Of a stretch of 11,330 nucleotides of DNA, positions 7,900 to 11,330 are shown in pieces. Each line of letters starts with the position of its first letter. Positions within the stretch are counted from its first letter, which is position 1. The stretch is from Candidatus Pelagibacter sp. (GTDB lineage: Bacteria > Pseudomonadota > Alphaproteobacteria > Pelagibacterales > Pelagibacteraceae). The stretch spans positions 1 to 11,330 of the forward strand of contig JAOHKR010000021.1 in NCBI GenBank assembly GCA_028101445.1, in the 5' to 3' direction. The position numbers were made by a program, and so were the translations under genes. Under the pieces are notes generated by a model. That model had not been told where the DNA came from and ran no database searches. It saw nothing but the letters and a program-made list of their open reading frames with translations.

Positions 7900-8168
7900 G
7901 ATATACCCTCTTTTTTTAGCAATAATCTCTTAGTTTTAACACCTCCTTTGCCTGAATAGCCTCCAAGAGATCCGTCAGATCTAATCACTCTATGGCAAGG
8001 TATTTTGGGTGCATATGGGTTTTTGCCTATAGCATTAGCCACAGCACGCACTGCAAAGGGTTTTCCTATGCCTTTAGCCACCTGAGAGTAGGTTTTAACC
8101 CTACCACGGGGTATTTTCTTTAAATAAGCCCATACTTTTAGCTGGAATTTAGTACCATTTAGCATCAT
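7893..8168 (-). CDS. ogt: Short MGMT/Ogt-type DNA alkyltransferase
   Basis: A 91-residue protein that is essentially the C-terminal catalytic and DNA-binding domain of O6-methylguanine-DNA methyltransferases, which transfer the alkyl group irreversibly to their own cysteine. Visible: FQLKVWAYLKKIPRGRVKTYSQVA (8-31; recognition helix entry and Y27), arginine finger region AVRAVANAIGKNP (R41), active site PCHRV with C58, then the GGYSGG-like loop (69-76) and the C-terminal KRLLLKKEG. The N-terminal ribonuclease-like domain of the usual 150-180-residue enzymes is absent. The retained cysteine argues for a true transferase rather than a Cys-lacking ATL. Two adjacent ATGs exist; the first (8166-8168) shares one base with the stop of the upstream small gene. 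Confidence 0.88.
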   Translation of the reverse strand: MMLNGTKFQLKVWAYLKKIPRGRVKTYSQVAKGIGKPFAVRAVANAIGKNPYAPKIPCHRVIRSDGSLGGYSGKGGVKTKRLLLKKEGISL

Positions 8169-8332
8169 TAGTCAATAATTAGGTAAATTGTAAGAGAAAT
8201 ACTTCCTACAAGGGCCATTATTAAGCTTAAAGCTATCATTTTTTTGCCTTTTGAACTTGAGTTAGTCCATAAGTACGAAATTCCGTAAACTGCAGATATA
8301 AATACTATTATGGGAAAAACAAATTTAATCAT
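8168..8332 (-). CDS. Small two-helix membrane protein, 54 residues
   Basis: The frame begins with ATG at 8332 and reads MIKFVFPIIVFISAVYGISY, then a polar, basic turn (TNSSSKGKK, 23-31), then a second hydrophobic stretch (32-53) ending in LIID. This predicts two membrane helices joined by a short loop. The TAA stop shares its last base with the first MGMT ATG (TAATG), a typical translational-coupling arrangement that supports it being real. A TATAAT lies 10 bases before the ATG. I do not recognise the family. Pairing with a DNA-repair alkyltransferase does not reveal its job. Confidence 0.68.
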   Translation of the reverse strand: MIKFVFPIIVFISAVYGISYLWTNSSSKGKKMIALSLIMALVGSISLTIYLIID

Positions 8333-8342
8333 TGGCTTTCAA

Positions 8343-8348
8343 ATTATA
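8343..8348 (-). promoter_or_regulatory. Candidate -10 box for the small membrane protein-MGMT operon
   Basis: A perfect TATAAT on the minus strand ends 10 bases before the small-protein ATG at 8332, implying an almost leaderless transcript. No good -35 was found. It lies back to back with the recombinase promoter, whose -35 begins 5 bases away. Confidence 0.35.
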
Positions 8349-8352
8349 GGTA

Positions 8353-8381
8353 TTGACATCTAAAATCACTTAATATATTAT
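8353..8381 (+). promoter_or_regulatory. Strong sigma70-like promoter of the recombinase gene
   Basis: A perfect TTGACA (8353-8358) is followed after exactly 17 bases by TATTAT (8376-8381, five of six consensus positions). The predicted start is near 8388, inside the left arm of the inverted repeat, giving a leader of roughly 23 bases. The last two bases of the -10 are the first two of the inverted repeat, so anything bound there would block transcription. Confidence 0.65.
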
Positions 8382-8408
8382 TTCCGATAACTAATGGTTA
8401 TCGGAAAT
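8380..8408. repeat. Perfect inverted repeat before the recombinase: candidate core site or operator
   Basis: The left arm ATTTCCGATAAC (8380-8391) and right arm GTTATCGGAAAT (8397-8408) are perfect reverse complements around TAATG. Read as 11-base arms (ATTTCCGATAA and TTATCGGAAAT) around a 7-base spacer (CTAATGG), it has the geometry of a tyrosine-recombinase crossover site. It ends two bases before the recombinase ATG and starts within its -10 box. Because transcription should begin inside the left arm, it probably acts as DNA rather than as an RNA hairpin. No other copy of either arm was seen in the window. Confidence 0.7.
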
Positions 8409-8410
8409 TT

Positions 8411-9325
8411 ATGAATGATTTAACGACTGAAATAAAAAAACTAGAAATTGAGACTTTAGACAATCTTAAGCTCTCGAAAGCAAAAAATACTATTCGAGCA
8501 TATAAATCCGATTTTAATGATTTTGTATTATTTTGCTCAAAACATGGGATGAAAAGTATGCCTACAGATCCAAAGATAGTTTCTCTTTATATGACGCACT
8601 TATCAAAACAATCTAAATATAGCACTTTAAAAAGACGTTTAGCGTCTATAAATGTCATGCATAAATATAAAGGCCACTATTTAGATACTAAACATCCAAT
8701 AATTGTTGAAAACTTATTAGGTATAAAAAGACAAATAGGCGTGCATCAAAAAGCAAAAAAACCGTTATTATTCAATAATTTAAAACAAATTATTAAAGTA
8801 ATAAATGACTCCAAAACAAGCGAATTCAAAAAATTAAGAGACAAATCTTTAATTTTAGTAGGTTTCTCAGGAGGGTTCAGAAGATCAGAACTAGTTGCGA
8901 TTACTAGAGATGATGTTGAATTTGTCAAAGAAGGAGTAAAAATCTTTGTTAAAAAATCAAAATCTGATCAATCTGGAGAGGGAATGACTAAAGCAATCCC
9001 CTCTTTTAAATATGTAGAATATTGCCCAGTAGATCATCTTAAACATTGGATGATTGAAAATAAAAATGATTTAGTTTTTCCTATATCAGATAAGAATGTA
9101 GCTTTAATAATTAAGAAACATGCTCTAAGCGCAGGTTTAGATGAAAAAAAATATGCTGGTCACAGTCTTAGATCGGGCTTTGCAACTACTACAGCTGAAT
9201 ATGGAGCCAGTGAGAGAAACATAATGGCTATGACCGGTCACAAATCAGTTGATATGGTTAGACGATACATCAAAGAAGCTGATTTATTTAAAAATAATGC
9301 TCTAAAAAAAATATCCAATGAGTAG
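8411..9325 (+). CDS. Tyrosine recombinase / site-specific integrase
   Basis: A 304-residue lambda-Int/Xer-type recombinase that cuts and rejoins DNA through a 3'-phosphotyrosine intermediate. Residues about 10-110 form the SAM-like core-binding domain (TIRAYKSDFNDFV at 27-39). The catalytic domain carries R157 in GGFRRSEL, a beta-hairpin lysine in VKKSKSD (about 182-184), H251 and R254 in GHSLRSGF, H277 in TGHKS, and nucleophile Y286 in MVRRYIKEA, so all key residues are intact. There is no N-terminal arm-binding domain, making it Xer-like in size rather than phage-Int-like. ATG 8411 is the natural start, two bases after the inverted repeat. The stop overlaps the HNH-like gene by 8 bases. No excisionase, phage structural or plasmid gene is nearby. 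Confidence 0.93.
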   Translation: MNDLTTEIKKLEIETLDNLKLSKAKNTIRAYKSDFNDFVLFCSKHGMKSMPTDPKIVSLYMTHLSKQSKYSTLKRRLASINVMHKYKGHYLDTKHPIIVENLLGIKRQIGVHQKAKKPLLFNNLKQIIKVINDSKTSEFKKLRDKSLILVGFSGGFRRSELVAITRDDVEFVKEGVKIFVKKSKSDQSGEGMTKAIPSFKYVEYCPVDHLKHWMIENKNDLVFPISDKNVALIIKKHALSAGLDEKKYAGHSLRSGFATTTAEYGASERNIMAMTGHKSVDMVRRYIKEADLFKNNALKKISNE

Positions 9326-9855
9326 ACCAACAAAATACACAGAAATTAAAAATTGCAATAAATGTAAGCAAAATATTAATTATAGAAAATTTAGGAAAGT
9401 AAATCCTCTAAGTAAAGGAGCAAATAAAGGAAAAAAGATTGGTTGGACAGATATTAATGGAAAGACAAGATTTTCAATTTGTAAGTCTTGCGAGAATATT
9501 GGTTTTATGAAGAGATACCGTAAAAATCCGTACAATCAATTATTGCATAACTTTAAGAAAAGAGCATCTTTTGCAAAAGTTCCATTTGAACTCTCAAAAG
9601 AAAACTTGATAGAAATTTTTTGAAAATAGTGGAGATGCTTGTCCAGTTTTTGGATTTAAATATGTCAAAGACGCAGATAAAAATAATCGTGACTACGCTC
9701 GTTCTCTAGATAGAATTGATCCCAAAAAAGGTTATACGAAAGAAAATACTATAGTTGTTAGTATGCTAGCTAATAGAATAAAAACAGATGCATCAATAGA
9801 ACAGATTGGTAAAGTATATAAATTTTATAAAATGTTATCAAAAAATAAAATTTAG
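9318..9855 (+). pseudogene. HNH-like endonuclease gene split by a one-base frameshift
   Basis: The first frame (9318-9623, 101 residues) starts inside the end of the recombinase gene and carries CxxC pairs C13/C16 and C55/C58, likely a zinc knuckle, then ends LIEIF-stop at a run of six T (9616-9621). Skipping one T continues directly as ENSGDACPVFGF and runs without a stop to TAG at 9853-9855, giving 178 residues. The second half has SLDRIDPKKGYTKENT and LANRIK (D131, R132, D134, N143, N152 in the joined protein), the pattern of a phage-associated HNH-like family. The clean join and intact downstream frame mean a recent mutation, a homopolymer sequencing error, or +1 recoding at TTT-TGA. Its target is unknown; position suggests it belongs to the recombinase cassette. 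Confidence 0.75.
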
Positions 9856-9871
9856 CATTAATTTAAAATAT

Positions 9872-10639
9872 CTAAAAATTTTTAAGATAAAAATCGTTAT
9901 TTATTCTATGCAATAATTTAAATTGATTGTCATTTAAAAAAGATAAGATTTCATTCTGAAGATGTGGAAATATTTCTATTTGTAAATAGCAGTGATTATT
10001 TGAAAGAATGTCTGATGCACCCTTAAGAACGTTTAGTTCGTGTCTTTCCACATCAATTTTAAAATAAATTTTCTTTTTTTTTAAAGGATACAAGTTATCT
10101 AATTTATCAGTGTCTATTTCTTCAAAAAGCAATTTAGTTTTATCGTATTTATTTATTTCTTTATCTGTGTCTTGAAGAATGGACGAGCCTCCCCTTTTGT
10201 TTTTATCTGTATACCAAAGTTTGAGCTTATTTTTTCTGTCTGAGCAGCCTAGGTTATGACAACTGATATTAAAGTTATTTATCTCGACATTTTTACTTAA
10301 TCTTTGAAAGTTTTGCTGATTTGGCTCAAAAGCAGCTGTATTATTGACTAATTTACATAATGATAAAGAATAATAGCCTATATAAGCACCAATATCGAAG
10401 AAATAATCATATTTTTGGCTTAGCAATTCCTTTTTAACAAAATCCAATTGATCTTTTTCATACTCATTTTTAAGATATATTTCTCGATCAATTGAAGATG
10501 TTAGAAAAAGATTAATCTTAAAATCATTTAAAAAGATAATATTTCCAGCTGAAGCAAAAGATAGTTTTCTTATTAAAGAAGGTATTATTCTTCTAAAAGG
10601 TTTAAGAGAAAATAATAGTATTAAAATTTTTCTAATCAT
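9872..10639 (-). CDS. FkbM-family SAM-dependent methyltransferase
   Basis: A 255-residue methyltransferase with the FkbM layout: SAM-binding motif FFDIGAYIGYYSL (80-92), acidic strand FEPNQQNF (104-111), and the family block KIDVERHELNVLKGA (194-208) followed by LQIEIFPH (219-226). FkbM enzymes O-methylate sugars or polyketides; next to a glycosyltransferase, a surface-glycan substrate is likely (inference). The ATG at 10639 is preferred over an in-frame TTG at 10657 because GAAAGG lies 10 bases before the ATG. It overlaps the upstream gene by 8 bases, suggesting one transcript. The gene converges on the recombinase cassette, ending 16 bases from the HNH-like gene. The basic, hydrophobic N-terminus (MIRKILILLF) may associate with the membrane. 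Confidence 0.88.
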   Translation of the reverse strand: MIRKILILLFSLKPFRRIIPSLIRKLSFASAGNIIFLNDFKINLFLTSSIDREIYLKNEYEKDQLDFVKKELLSQKYDYFFDIGAYIGYYSLSLCKLVNNTAAFEPNQQNFQRLSKNVEINNFNISCHNLGCSDRKNKLKLWYTDKNKRGGSSILQDTDKEINKYDKTKLLFEEIDTDKLDNLYPLKKKKIYFKIDVERHELNVLKGASDILSNNHCYLQIEIFPHLQNEILSFLNDNQFKLLHRINNDFYLKNF

Positions 10640-11330
10640 TATTAAGCAACCTTTCAATTTTTACTAACTGTCTTTCTGAAAAAGATTTTAGTATCATAAA
10701 TTTATAGTTATCATTGTCTGGCTTATATTCATAAAAAGCTATTTTATTTATGGTATTATCAAAAATATCTAATACAGGTACCTTTAAATATGAAGCTATT
10801 ACCGTCATAGTTCCATGTGGAGAGACAACTAATGATGCATTTTTAATTAAATTAAACAAATCTAAGCTTTCTATATTTTCTAAATAAACAATATCATCAA
10901 CTAAATTAGATGATAATTTGTTTGTATTATTATTTTCAAAGTCAATTGTTTTAAAATTTTCCTTAAAAATTTGATTAAATTCATTCTTTTCAATATCACT
11001 AGTTAAAAAAACTTTATATTTATTTTTGACCAAAATCTTTAAAAATGCACTTAAATTAGAAAAAGACCATTTTTTCTTTTCATAAAGAAATTTTTTAAAG
11101 TGAAAATGACAATATTTGGTTTGTGAAAAATTTTCAAAATTAAAATTTCTCGCAGGTTTAATATTTATCATTTGAATGTTTGATGATAAATTATTTGAAC
11201 ATAAATCTTCTATAATATATTTAATTGACTCACCTCGTTTTTTAACTTTTCTATTGTTTGTTCTAAATTTAAAAAGAAATTTGTTTATATATGCAATTGG
11301 CCTTACTTTATTTTTTTCTTTAATGGTTAC
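10632..11330 (-). CDS. GT9-like (heptosyltransferase-type) glycosyltransferase, 5' end outside window
   Basis: The minus-strand frame has no stop from the window edge to TAG at 10632-10634, giving 232 visible residues. The ATG at 11171 is therefore probably internal: 53 further in-frame codons precede it. The C-terminal half resembles the GT-B nucleotide-sugar domain of GT9 enzymes: KKWSFSNLSAFLKIL, KYKVFLTSD, LFNLIKNASLVVSPHGTMTVIASYL and KVPVLDIFD align by eye with the WPxxxF..LI, ITSG, SGDTGPMHIAAAL and TPVVALFG pattern. Such enzymes add heptose or related sugars to lipopolysaccharide or other glycans at the inner face of the membrane. The match is by pattern only and the N-terminal domain is mostly unseen, so the sugar is unknown. 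It overlaps the FkbM gene by 8 bases. Confidence 0.65.
   Translation of the reverse strand, partial: VTIKEKNKVRPIAYINKFLFKFRTNNRKVKKRGESIKYIIEDLCSNNLSSNIQMINIKPARNFNFENFSQTKYCHFHFKKFLYEKKKWSFSNLSAFLKILVKNKYKVFLTSDIEKNEFNQIFKENFKTIDFENNNTNKLSSNLVDDIVYLENIESLDLFNLIKNASLVVSPHGTMTVIASYLKVPVLDIFDNTINKIAFYEYKPDNDNYKFMILKSFSERQLVKIERLLNND
10650..10655 (-). promoter_or_regulatory. Ribosome binding site deciding the FkbM start
   Basis: GAAAGG on the minus strand lies 10 bases before the ATG at 10639. It falls inside the reading frame that would use the TTG at 10657, which has no such site. This favours the shorter protein. Confidence 0.45.

Noticed and set aside
8380..8408. Inverted repeat as an RNA hairpin blocking the recombinase start codon
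   Set aside because: The predicted transcript starts inside the left arm, so the full stem would not be in the mRNA; a DNA-level role is simpler, though an upstream start would revive this.
8746..8928. Minus-strand open frame inside the recombinase
   Set aside because: It is antisense to the catalytic domain with R157; no independent support.

Overview
The window is strongly AT-rich and very compact: most neighbouring genes overlap by 1-11 bases or sit a few bases apart. Gene content is alphaproteobacterial: metG-tatD-MBL order, an NDUFS4-type complex I subunit, and a SbmA/BacA-type transporter. AT-richness, tiny spacers and the gene set together suggest a streamlined marine SAR11-type (Pelagibacterales) bacterium. 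That placement is inference; no rRNA marker is present.

Layout. (1) 1-3050, plus strand: metG (5' end outside the window), tatD and a metallo-beta-lactamase-fold hydrolase, all overlapping. (2) 3040-5152, minus strand: an overlapping run nhaA, a NifU/SufU-like Fe-S scaffold and a secreted glutathione peroxidase, read in that order and convergent with block 1. (3) 5177-7501, plus strand: a consensus -10 box, tRNA-Pro(UGG), then with 8, 2 and -1 base spacings an NDUFS4-type protein, a short SbmA/BacA-like transporter and an AEC-family transporter. (4) 7502-7892: the only sizeable gene-free stretch, holding a hairpin and two diverged copies of a roughly 50-base structured repeat. (5) 7893-8332, minus strand: a short MGMT/Ogt-type protein coupled to a 54-residue two-helix membrane protein. 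(6) 8353-9855, plus strand: a compact cassette with a strong sigma70-like promoter, a perfect inverted repeat abutting the gene start, a tyrosine recombinase, and an overlapping HNH-like endonuclease gene split by a single-base frameshift. (7) 9872-11330, minus strand: an FkbM-type methyltransferase and a GT9-like glycosyltransferase that runs off the window, likely the edge of a surface-glycan gene cluster.

The housekeeping blocks look ordinary for the lineage. The most interesting part is the recombinase cassette. The inverted repeat can be read as two 11-base arms around a 7-base spacer, the geometry of a tyrosine-recombinase core site. It begins within the -10 box of the recombinase promoter and ends two bases before its ATG, so one sequence may be both recombination site and self-regulating operator. 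No second copy of the arms was found in the window.
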